From positions 1 to 51,286 of the forward strand of contig JBNGIS010038034.1 in the NCBI GenBank assembly GCA_049999725.1: 51,286 nt of DNA. Direction: 5' to 3'. The stretch is from Haplomitrium mnioides (lineage: Eukaryota; Marchantiophyta; Haplomitriopsida; Calobryales). Positions 22,436-32,539 of the stretch are shown in pieces; the stretch's first letter is position 1; each line of letters starts with the position of its first letter. The translations under genes and the position numbers were made by a program. The notes under the pieces were generated by a model. That model saw only the letters and a list, made by a program, of their open reading frames with translations. It was not told where the DNA came from and made no database searches.

Positions 22436-22649
22436 TGTTAGGGCAGGAGATAGGAGATTGCGAAAGCTTCTGAAAGAGGTTTGTTGGAGCACAAAGAGGA
22501 GCACAGTCATCGGANNNNNNNNNNACTGAGTTTACAGAACAGAGCAGGGCTCCTCCCTTTTGCCTTGCTCTATTCCAGCAATTGTGCTTGTCATTTAGTT
22601 TTCAGAACAACGCAGGGTTTATCCCCTTTGCCCTGCGCTAGCCGTAACA
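22436..22649. mobile_element. Small LTR-like insertion (solo LTR or similar) in element B transposase
   Basis: It has ends TGTTAGGGCA and GCCGTAACA (TG...CA) and a perfect 5-bp target duplication ATAAT (22431-22435 and 22650-22654). Copy D has uninterrupted sequence at this site. Inside is a diverged tandem duplication of about 67 bp (CAGAACAGAGCAGGG and CAGAACAACGCAGGG). It contains a 10-N gap, so the true length is unknown. Confidence 0.75.
22515..22524. other. Short assembly gap (10 N)
   Basis: Ten N within the LTR-like insertion. Confidence 1.
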
Positions 22650-23034
22650 ATAATCCAAAGGATTCAAAATCTCAAAAATGCAGATCCTAAAGGCATTTTT
22701 GAAAAAAGAGAAATGTCTGCTAAAGGAGTTATGTGCGTGAGTAGATGAGCAATTTTTTCCAAGGACATTGCGAGAGTATGTCCACTCAAGAAGTGTACAA
22801 CTTGCTTGACAATTTTACAAAATGAGAAGGTTATGACTACTACACAACTTATTTGAAAGAGAAAGATCCCCATTGTATTCTTAGTTTCTCGGGTTTTACA
22901 AAACATTGGAGAACTAATTTTTCAAATGTAAAAGTTCCAAAATGCAATAGATTTGTTGTTTGAGAAACATGCGAAGAAATAAAATCTTTGCAAGAAAAAT
23001 CTGTCTTGGAGTTTGACAAAGTTAACAAACTTTC

Positions 23035-23755
23035 TTCTCTTTTGACATATTTGGCTAATCCATTGTTTTTTCCTTGACTCAGAGCTTAGTTCTAGAGATG
23101 TTATGTTTTTTCAACTTACAACTAAAAGAAATTGGTTTTTGAAGTTATTTAGCAAAAAAGATAAGAGTCGAATAATTCTTAGGAAGTTGAGTTGTGAGAA
23201 GAGAGTCTATGCTTGTACAGACTCTGTTGTTTTATATTTCAATTTTAACCTTGTCTGCAGTCGAATAAAGCCAGAAAATGAATTTGATTGTTGTGGTGAT
23301 CTTAGCCTTGTAATAAGGTTTGTTTTAGTTCCTTTAAATGAAGAGCCATTGTAAAAAAAAATTTGAAAAAATCATTTTTGTTGTTCTCAAATCCTATACG
23401 CACATAAGATTTGTTCTTGATTCTCTTAAAACCAGCCATATTGACATTCACAACAAGCCATGATATTAGTGTTGTTGTATTGGTCCTATACATACATACA
23501 ATTAGTTTTTGTCTCTACTCATCCTAGATGTTCAGAGGATGTGTTCTAGAAACCGTTGTTTGCAAATCTTGTTTTTTTCTTCTCGAAATAGATTTTCCTT
23601 TTTTCAAATTTCTTAAAGTTTATTTTTAATCTTTTACAAAGTGTTTCGCTTCAATAAATTCAAACATTTGTTTAAGATGACTTGAATACTATTTACACCT
23701 AAGGTTGCATTTTGAAGTTACAAATATCGACATATGTTTAATTGAACTAGTTTTA
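23035..23755 (+). other. Large intron of element B transposase (approximate ends)
   Basis: Coding homology stops after VLEFDKVNK and resumes at DAIKYNRQLF. The stretch has palindromes GTCTATGCTTGTACAGAC (about 23202) and CCTATACGCACATAAG (about 23394). Exact splice sites could not be fixed. Confidence 0.5.
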
Positions 23756-25461
23756 AGTCCTTTGTGCTTTGTAATGATGCAATCAAATATAATCGCCAAT
23801 TGTTTCTTCATTGTAACCAACAAATGAAAGAAAGATCAAAACTTGCAGCAAAGCATCGAAGAAAATGTTATGCCGATGGTCAAAAGTACTTGGGAATTGT
23901 CATTGATAGAATGGATTAAAAGAAAACTGCTATTCCACAATGACCATCGCCACCAAAAAACATTGATAAAGATTGTTTGGTGGGTATGCATGTTGTTGGT
24001 GCCTTAATATTCAATCATTAATTTGACAATTACTGTACTCAACAAAATATTATGTGACTTTGAAGGTCAGCTGGACAACACAATACAAGAGAATAAGAAT
24101 TCTATCATGTTTGGATATCTTAGTCTCTTTATTGCCAAGAATGTTTTTCAAAAAATCAAGGTGGGATTTCTCATGGTTGGCCATACTCATGATCAAATCG
24201 ATTAAATGTTCAACTGATTCTCGAAACGTTTAAAACATGTCAAAGCTCTCACGATTATGAGTCTTAGCAAGGTGCTTCAATTATCCTATAATCCTAAACC
24301 TCAAGTATCTCTCTTAGTGAAAACTTGAGATTTCAAATTTTTTCTCCAGCAACATCCTTCTCTAGTTCGAAGAATGCATGATATTCTTTTAATCAACAAT
24401 TCAAGTTCCAATTAAATGAGTCCAAGGCAAAGATTTGGAGCAAACAGTTTTCAACATATGAATTTTGGCTATCTACAGATGGTATTTGTCAACTCAAGTG
24501 TCTACCTGAAGTAGACAGAGAAATTTTGAGTTCAATGTTGATTCCTCTCAAGGCATATTCTGAAATCAAATGATCTCAAAAGGAAGAAAGAGAAGTGGAT
24601 GCCGAGAAAGTAGTATTTTCAATAAGGGACAACATAAGTGAGAGCTCATATAAGTTCTTTACAGATTCTGATATTCAATGGTGGAATGACTTTTTTCTCA
24701 CCCAACAAGAGATTGAAACCTACATCATTGAGAAAAAAAGACAACGACTCGAAGCAAAATTTACCTTTCCACCTTCACAACAGTCAAACATTTGTAATGA
24801 TTTTCAAAATGTTTGTCCAGATTCTCAACTTTGTGCAACTTTGTGCTCAACAAAGAGAAGAAGATACTCCAGTGCAACAAATACTTTCTACACATTGAGC
24901 AATCTATGATGGAGTATCTAGGCCACAAGAAGGGACTCTTTCACACAATACTCGAGATGGGCATAAATTTGGCAATCTTTGTGAGATGAAAGCTAGAATG
25001 TTTATTTGTGTTGTTGCATCTCTCGATTCAAAGAGCAGACCGTTTTGGGTTGCCAAAGTTCTCAAAGTTTTGTTATTTGATGAGGAAGATCCTCCAAACC
25101 CGAAGCAAGTACGAGTTCAATGGTTTTCTTGTTTGGCTGAAGATCCATTTTTTGTTCAATACTTTCTAGAAAAAATAGTAGCAACAAAAAGGAAACGCAA
25201 ATTCAAGTTGCATATTGATGTAATTGATGTGACACAAATCACGATTTTGTCTTTTGATTTTCTTCTTACCCAAAAAAACCAATTGAGAAAAACCACTTTA
25301 GCTAATATTAAAGCAAATCTATTGAGTATTAAAGACAAAAAACCCTCAACTCTAAAATGTTTCAAAGAGATTCAGTCAGTGTTATTAACACTGAGATAGA
25401 TCAAGCAAACCTTGATGAATCTTCTGAAGCTGAATCCGAAGAACTCAAGACCAACAACTAA

Positions 25462-27113
25462 AGTCCTTCAAGAATTTTGTTCTATATTTTGTATTTGCAA
25501 GTATAGTGTAATTTAAGATGATTATTTTCAAAAGTACTTGAAAATCATTTTTAGCAACTTGTTGGATTTTTTTGCCAACTTCAACTTGTGACTGTAAATC
25601 ATTCCAAGTTGAATGTTATTATGAGTAAATGAAACCTAAATTTATAGTTAAAATTTTTATTTGCTTTGTAGAAATATTTTCTTCTTCAAAATATAAGTAT
25701 TTTGTTTTCAACTTTTAAGGTTATTATCTCGCTGAAGCATCTGCCCAAATTGACTAACTTTTTTTTTTCTTTGTAAGACTTTGTTGTAAAAATTAAAACC
25801 TTTAGCGCTTTGTGACTTAGATGAAGAGCTTTGTACCCGTTTTTACTTTTAGATTCCGAACTAGAACTTGAAATCTTTTGCATAGAGTTTGTTGCAAAAA
25901 TAGAATGTTTACAGTCTGTGTCCTTGATTGAAGAAGTTTGAATCCTATGCGCACAAAGACTTTGATTTGCAAGCAAAATGTGCATCATATAAAAACTCCT
26001 CTACGAAACGTAAAACCTAGGTTCTTGTCAATCTTTGTTGTGGAATGTTCAAATGATGAGTTTGGATTCCTATGCGCGCATAGACTTTGAGGTGGAGTGT
26101 TCAGATGGTGAGTTTGGATTCCTATGCGCACATAAACTTTGGGGTGGAGTGTTCATATGTTGAGCTTGGATTCTTAAGCGCGCAAAAACTTTGGAGTGGA
26201 GTGTTCACATGTTGAGCTTGGATTCCTATGCGCGCATAGACTTTGGGGTGGAAATCTATGCCTTCCACAAGTTCTACTTCTCATGTACAACCCTTAAGCT
26301 TCTTCATATAAAGACTACCGATTGCAACTTTTTTTATACACAAGTCATAGACTCTTTTGTAGATCTTAAGACTTTTGTTTGGTTGAATCAAGTCTAAAAC
26401 TTGCAGATGTTTCTTGTTTACAATCTTAATTCAATCTCCTTAGCTATTGGCTTTTTGATTCTAAACTATGATACATTTCTATATATGCTTCATTGAACTA
26501 TGAAATATTTTAAAATTTTGCAACCTTTTTGAAAGCCGACGTTCACTTTTGATTACATGTATTTGCAACTACAAGTGAAAGCTTCCTTCTTTCTTAATGT
26601 TTAAAATAAAGCTCTTAAATCCATCCAATGTTTCGTTTTCTTTGTTTTTGTGTTTACCATTGCAAACTTATTCCCTTGACTTCAGGTCCCCTTGGGCTTT
26701 TTTTTTATGTTTTGTAATTTTTTTCCTACAAAAAAGTTTGAAAGAGCACCATGTCCACACGCACCTAGAGTTTGTGCAATCAAACATATTTCAAAATAGT
26801 TTCTTGTGACTTGTATTTCAACTTTTGGGTTTAGAATTGTAATCAATGATAAATGCAATTTTTTGATGAAAACTTACTATAATTTTTATGCTTTTCATTA
26901 AATTTGAGTTTTCCAATATTTTCATAAAAACTAATAATATTAACTGATTTTACATAAAAAATTTGACTTTCGCTCTATCACTTTTGTTGAAATAGCCAAA
27001 AAAAATCCAAAAAACTCATGTACTTTTTTTAAAAATAAGCTTGTTTTTAATGTTTTTTTAATTCAAAAATCATAATTTTACCCAAAAAAAAAAGTTCATA
27101 TTCTGTGTAGCTT
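25462..27113 (+). repeat. 3' and subterminal region of element B, transposase side, with palindrome array
   Basis: No gene seen. At 26040-26260 there are four units of about 57 bp, each with CCTATGCGCGCATAGACTTTG followed by GGTGGAGTGTTCA. The rest is AT-rich and aligns with the same region of E3 (29835-31437). Confidence 0.7.
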
Positions 27114-27140
27114 GTTCTTGGTTCAAAGTAGCGGTTGTTT
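27114..27140 (-). repeat. Right terminal inverted repeat of element B
   Basis: Perfect reverse complement of 16214-16240. Confidence 0.92.
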
Positions 27141-27169
27141 ACATAGTGTATATATATGTCTTTATAACA
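27141..27169 (-). repeat. 5' LTR of copia element, second part
   Basis: 29 bp ending TATAACA that complete the split LTR. They are followed by the ATTTT duplication at 27170-27174. Confidence 0.85.
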
Positions 27170-27325
27170 ATTTTGATATATAAAATTATTATTTTTATTT
27201 TTTTTTTGCAAAAGAGCATTACTAGTGTCAAAATCATGGATGCTAAAACTTCAAATTTGGTTTTTGAGAGCAAAAAATGAAATAAGAAGCCAGTAGCGGT
27301 TCCTAGTTCAAAGTACTAGCTGTTT
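27170..27325. mobile_element. Element A, terminal piece (methyltransferase-side end)
   Basis: It starts with ATTTT, the second copy of the copia target duplication. Its reverse complement aligns with the left ends of C and D (CGCTACTGAG..TTCTTGTTTCA, then TTTTAGCAT..GATG). It ends at 27325 with a diverged terminal repeat (reverse complement AAACAGCTAGTACTTTGAAC). Confidence 0.8.
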
Positions 27326-29834
27326 AGTATGAAAAGATATTTGTTTTGCTAAGTTGTTTAACAAACGAGATTTGAGTAAAATAAACCTTAGTAGCTTGAG
27401 TTGTAAGAACATAGTCTATGCTCACATAGGATCTGTTACTTTTAGTTTGAATCCAAAACTTGTTGAGAGGCAAGGAAATATATCTCATTGTTGGTGGTGA
27501 CCTTAGCCTTGCACTAATTTTTTCTTTTGTTATTTTGAATCAAGAACCCATTGCTAGATAAACAATAACAAAAATCATTTTTGTTGTTTGCAAATCCTTT
27601 ACGTGCATAGGTTTTGTTCTTTTTTCTTTCAAATCTAATTACGACAACAGTCAAAGAAAGCCAAGATATTGGTGCCATTTCTTTTGGTCTTATGCACGCA
27701 TAGGGATCAATTATTATCTCCACTGATTCTATGTGTGCATAAAATGTGTTATTGGGTTTTTTTGTACTTTGTAAACAAAGAGTCCAAGCTAACTTTGAAA
27801 TTGAAGCTCTAGTTTGTGTACCTTTGTGCGCAAATCTTGTTTTTAGCCTTTGAAAACTTTTTCTTATTTCAAGTCAAAGACAAGTACTTATTGTGAATGT
27901 TATTCAAATTCCTCTATGTTTAAATTTACTTAAGTTTGTTTTTAATCTTTTTATAAATTTCCACTTCTTACAATCCAAACATTTGTTTAAGCTAATTTCA
28001 ATATTTTTAGAGCTTGATGTTGTCTTTTGAAGTTTAAAACATCAACACATGTTTTACTGAACTACTTTTATCTCTTTCATGCTTTGTAATGATGCAGTCA
28101 AATATAATCACCAATTGTTTCTTCATCATCACCAACAAATGAAAAAAAGAACAAAACTTGTAAACCGTTGAAGAAAATATTATGTTGATGGTCAAAAGTA
28201 CTTGGGAATTGTTATTGATTGAATGGATCAAAAGAAAACGACTATTTGACACTGGCCTTTGCCACCAAAAAACATTGATAAATTTTGTTTCGTGGGTGTG
28301 TATGTTGTTGGTACCTTAATATTCAATCATGCTCTTTCTTCAAGGGTCTTCTTAACCTACAAAAACTTGAGAAATAATTCCAATTTGACAATTACGGTGC
28401 TCAATAAAATACTATGTGAATTTGAAAGGTTGTTGCCTCCAACTTTTTATCTTTAGTTAAATAATAAGACACGAGAGAATAAGAATTCCATCTTATTTGG
28501 ATATCTTAGTCCTTTTATTGCCAAGAATGTATTCCAAAAAATCTAGGTGGGATTTCTCATGGTTGACCATACTTATGATCAAATCAATCAAATGTTCAGC
28601 AAATTCTCGAAACATTTGAAACCTGTCAAAGCTTTCATGATTACGAGTCTTAGCGAGGCCTACAATTATCGTGTAATCCTAAACCTCAAGTAACTATTTT
28701 GATGGAAACTTGGGATTTTAAAATGTTTCTGCAATAGCATCCCTCTCTGGTTCAAAAGATGCATGATATTTCTTTTAATCAACAATTCAAATTCTAGTTA
28801 AATGATTCCAATGCAAAGATTTGGAGCAAACAATTTTCAACAAATAAATTTTGGTTTCGTCTGTATGGTATTTGTTAACTCAAATGCCTATCAGAAGTGG
28901 AAAGAGAAATTTTAAAATCAATGTGAATTCTTCTCAAGGCATATTGTGAAATCAAATGATCTCAAAAGGAAGAAAGAGAAGTTGACAACGAGAAAGTGAT
29001 CTTTGCAACAAGGGACAATATAAGTGAGAACTGCTACAAGTTCTTAATAGATTCTAATAATCAATGGTGGAATGACTTTTTTCTTACCCAACAAGAGATT
29101 GCAACTTACATCCTTGAAAGAAAAAGATGATGACTCAAAGCTAAATTTACCTTTCCACCTTCACAATAGGAAGTACGTGTAATGATTCTCAAAATATTTG
29201 TCTAAGTTCTCATCTTGATGCTCAACAGACAGAAAAAGATGCTCCAATGCAACAAATACTTTCTACACATCAAGCAATCTATAATAGAGCACCTAGGCCG
29301 CAAGAAGGGACTATTTTTCACAACACCAGATACAAGTATAAATTTAGCAATCTACATTAGATGAAAGCTAGAATGTTTATTTGTGTTGTTGTCGCTTTCG
29401 ATCCAAAGAGCATACCGTTTTGGATTGCCAAAGTCTTCAAAGTTTTGTCATTTGATGAAGAAGAACCTCCAAACCTAAAATGACTACATGTTAAATGGTT
29501 TGCTTGCGAGGATGAGGATCCATTTTCTGAACAATACTTAGAAAAAATAGCATCAACAAAAGAGAAACGTAAATCCAAGTTACATGTTGATGTACTTGAT
29601 GTAACACAAATCATGATTTTGTCTTGTGATTTTATTCTCACACAAAAAAAACCAATTGAAGAAACCACTTTAGCTACCATTAAATCAAATCTATTTGAGT
29701 ACAAAGGATAAAAAGCAATCAATCCTGATATGTTTGAAAAAGATTCAAGCAATGTTATTAACGCTAAAACAGATCGTATAAGTCTTGATGAATCTTCTAA
29801 AACCAAATCCAAAGAAGTCGATACAAGTAACTAA
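27326..29834 (+). pseudogene. Transposase gene of element E3, 5'-truncated by element A
   Basis: It resumes at AGTATGAAAAGATATTTG, matching minus-strand element A at about 2350 within or near the large intron. Intron-like sequence with four palindromes (for example CTTATGCACGCATAGGG near 27690) precedes the catalytic exon. That exon reads IVID-stop-MDQKKT (28215-28235), PPKNIDKFCFVG, then LFGYLSPFIAKNVFQKI and DHTYDQIN instead of GHTHDQID (about 28575), so two signature residues have changed. The C-terminal part with RMFICVV..DPKS and the DVTQI segment follows, ending at TAA 29832-29834. There are many stops. Confidence 0.8.
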
Positions 29835-31437
29835 AGTTATTTAAGAACTTCATTGTATATTGTGTACTTTCAATTGTATCGTAATTTAAGGCTATTATTT
29901 TATAAAGTACTTGAGAATATCATAAAAGAATTCGTTGAATTTATCTGTCACCTTTGAACTTCTTAGTGTAAATCATTCCAATATGAATGTTGTTCTCTAT
30001 GAATGAAACTTGAATCTTTAGTTAATATTTTCATTTGGTTTGTAAAATATTTTCTTATCCAAAATGTAAGTATGTTCTTTCCTTTTTTACTACTTGTTAG
30101 AAGAATTTAATGTTTTTGCATCGCTAAAGCATCTGCCCAAATTGACTACTTATCTTTTGCTTGAAAGGACTTTGATGTAAAATTAGAAACCTTTGGCGCT
30201 TTGACTCAGATATAGAGCTTTGTACCTATTTAACTTTTAGATTTCAAATCGAAAAATGGAATCTTTAGCGTGCTTAGAGTTTATCGCAAAAAAAATAGAA
30301 TCTTTAACGCATGTATCATCAATTGTAGAAGATGAACCCTATGAGCACATAGAATGTGATTTGCAAGTCAAAACCTCATGGGTGCAAAGACTTTGCTATG
30401 GACGTTAAACCCTTAGTTTAGTGTAGTCTTTGTTGTATAGTGTTTATATGTTGAGCTTGGATTTCTATGGCGCATAGACTGTGGGGTATTGTGGTCAAAT
30501 GGTCAGCTAGGATTCTTGTGTGAGCATAGATTTTGTGTGGAGTATTCAGATGTTGAGCTTAGATTCCTATACCTGCACGGACTTTCATGTGGGATTCCAA
30601 GCCTTCCACACGTTCTACTTCTGATATACAACCCTCAAGCTTCTATATACAAAGACTATCGGATAGAGCTTAGATTCTACACTGGTCAAGGACTCTCTTG
30701 TAGAGCTCAAAACCTTTGTGTGGTAGACTCTAGTCAAAAACTTGGAGATGTTTCTTATTTACACTCTTGATTAAATCTCCCTAGCCACTGCTTTTTTGAT
30801 TCTGAACTATAACTCCTTTGTGTATATGTTTCTCTTAATTATAAAAAAAAAATTAATTGCTTAAACCTTCTTTTTTGTGCTCACTTTAACCTTTGCGTGC
30901 ATGGATTTTCTTGCTTGAACTTGAAAATAGAGCTCTTAAATCCATAAAATTTTTTGTTTTGTTTGTTTTTGTGTCTACAATTCCAAACTTATACTCTTGA
31001 CTTCTAGTTTGTTTGGACATTTTCCTCATGTTTTCTATTTGTTTTTTCCAAAAAATAAGTTTTAAAGAGCAGCACAATGTCTATGCATGCATAGAGTTTA
31101 TGCAACCAAACATAATTCAAAACAACTTTTTTGGACGTATATTTCAAATTTTGGGCTTTGAAATGTAGTCAATGAAAAATGCAAGTTTCTTATGAAAACA
31201 TACCATAATTTTTGTACTTTTTATCGATTTCCAATATTTTCATAAAAACTAAGAATATTGTTTGATTTTTCATAATAAAATTGACTCTTGCTCTATTATG
31301 CTTGTTAAAACGGCAAAACATAAAGCTCAAAAACTAACGTCATGTTTGTTTTTCAAAAATAACCTCGTTTTCTCTCTTTTTAAGCTCAAAAGCCACTTTT
31401 TTTCTTGTTAAAAAAAGGTTCATGTTTTGAGTATCTT
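29835..31437 (+). repeat. 3' and subterminal region of E3 with palindrome units
   Basis: AT-rich, no gene seen. Diverged palindrome units lie at 30330-30690, matching the array of copy B at 26040-26260. Confidence 0.65.
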
Positions 31438-31464
31438 GTTCATAGCTCAAAGTAGTGGCTATTT
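31438..31464 (-). repeat. Right terminal repeat of E3
   Basis: Diverged form of the 27-bp end of copy B, with a similar inner boundary. Confidence 0.75.
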
Positions 31465-32239
31465 AATAGAGTTGATGTTCATTCCATACTCATTTGCAAA
31501 CACATTCAAAATGTCTCATCATGAATCTGCATTTTAGTGTTTTAGATAGTCTAAAGAAAGTTGCATATGAAGTGAGTAGGAAGTTGTTTTTTTGCATCTA
31601 AGAAAAATCAAGATTAGCAAAGAAGCTCATTTCCTACAACCAAAAGCTTGATCAAAGTGTATGTCATTTTTCTTGCAGAGATTTCAACTCATAAATTGGT
31701 AAAATAGCGTTTTGCTTTCAGAATGAAACTCAAGATTTGCATGTGGATCCTTATTTTGAAGATATCACATTTCTACTTTCTCACGATTCTCACCCTTTGT
31801 GGTTATTTTTTGTTGTATTGTTCTCAATTTTTCTTTTATATTTCTAACAAGTTATGAGCCTATGCATGATGGGAGATGCAAGTCTTAGTAACTCCAATAT
31901 GTTTCCAATAGAAATTTTTGAAGGTGGTGACTTTCTAGACTTGAAAGCAAAAATATATCTAACCCTTGAGTTGAAAGAATTATGAAGGTATGTGAATAAT
32001 GAGCTTTCTAAGCTCACCAGCAGCAATACCACTCAAGATGAATTGCTATTTGGGTGGAGGCAGATAGACATGCTCAAGTCTTAATATGTCTAAGCTTGGG
32101 TAAGAAACACGTTACCCAAGTGAGGTTTGGAATAGTCTCATACAAATATATGAGCAAGAAAGAGTATTTGTTATCACATATTTGTGGTGAAAGCTCTTGA
32201 ACTTAAGATTTCTAGAAGATAGCAACATTGGCAACCATA
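31465..32239. other. Unassigned stretch
   Basis: Between the E3 end and the gypsy-type LTR start. I see no convincing gene. A short plus-strand segment near 32030 reads DELLFGWRQIDMLKS but has no extended frame. Confidence 0.4.
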
Positions 32240-32285
32240 TGTAGCACTATACACATACATTACACATACAAGTTAGCACAAGTGA

Positions 32286-32478
32286 AACACATACAAGCTA
32301 GTACAAGAAGTAGCGTACAAAGAAGCAACTCACTTACATTGGTGGAGGAACCCCATTGGTTCATTTTAAACCCTATGACACCAAGGCTAAGAGAATATAC
32401 AACACATACAAGTGAGCACAAGAAGTAGCGTATATAGAAGCAACTCAATTACATAGGTTGAGAAACCCCATTGGTTCA

Positions 32479-32483
<5 letters not shown>
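32286..32483. repeat. Two direct copies of an about 85-bp sequence
   Basis: ACACATACAAGCTAGTACAAG...CCCCATTGGTTCATT at about 32288-32366 recurs at about 32401-32480. The first half is shared with the gypsy LTR. Confidence 0.7.

Positions 32484-32530
<47 letters not shown>
32484..32530. repeat. (CT)n microsatellite
   Basis: About 23 uninterrupted CT units. Confidence 0.95.
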
Positions 32531-32533
<3 letters not shown>

Positions 32534-32539
32534 GAAGAT

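Larger units (their letters stand above)
21097..25461 (+). pseudogene. Transposase gene of element B (DUF7869-like), best catalytic region in the window
   Basis: The start codon seen in copy D is ATA here (21097). Exon 1 ends 21297; intron 1 is 21298-21438. The next exon has the acidic/Ser-rich region (21500-22110), the cysteine cluster at about 22218-22245 and the PKCNRF..ETCEE segment at about 22937-22980. An intron of about 0.7 kb (about 23035-23755) follows. The catalytic exon reads QMKERSKLAAKH, then IVIDRMD at about 23905, QLDN..ENKN at about 24070 and GFLMVGHTHDQID at 24160-24204. The C-terminal part carries FTDSDIQWW and LTQQEI, then an ICVVASLDSKSRPFWVAKV segment of possible BAH-like or Tudor-like type. 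It ends at TAA 25459-25461 after a frameshift. It is broken by stops and by an LTR-like insertion at 22436-22649. Catalysis is inferred from conserved acidic residues only. Confidence 0.8.
16214..27140. mobile_element. Element B: complete 10.9-kb methyltransferase-carrying DNA transposon
   Basis: Its ends form a perfect 27-bp terminal inverted repeat (16214-16240 and 27114-27140; outer end AAACAACCGCTACTTTG). It was inserted into the right LTR of the copia element; joining the two flanks rebuilds the LTR with only AC shared, a possible 2-bp target duplication. Inside are a minus-strand ParB-methyltransferase gene (17086-20225 plus a missing first exon), a 100-N gap over the divergent promoter, and a plus-strand transposase (21097-25461). 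Palindrome arrays lie in introns and near both ends. It is the youngest and most complete copy by nesting, yet both genes are damaged. Confidence 0.9.
27326..31464 (+). mobile_element. Element E3, right part of an older family copy
   Basis: It begins in the middle of a transposase gene, exactly where the element A end stops, so A was inserted into it. It ends at 31464 with a diverged terminal repeat (reverse complement AAATAGCCACTACTTTGAGC). Its left half should lie beyond the window start, left of element A. Confidence 0.8.

Noticed and set aside
16214-27140. Assignment to KDZ (Kyakuja-Dileera-Zisupton) elements
   Set aside because: A large element with a DNA-modifying enzyme is reminiscent of KDZ, but I see no TET/JBP dioxygenase, and the transposase signature resembles DUF7869-type proteins. 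The relation remains open.
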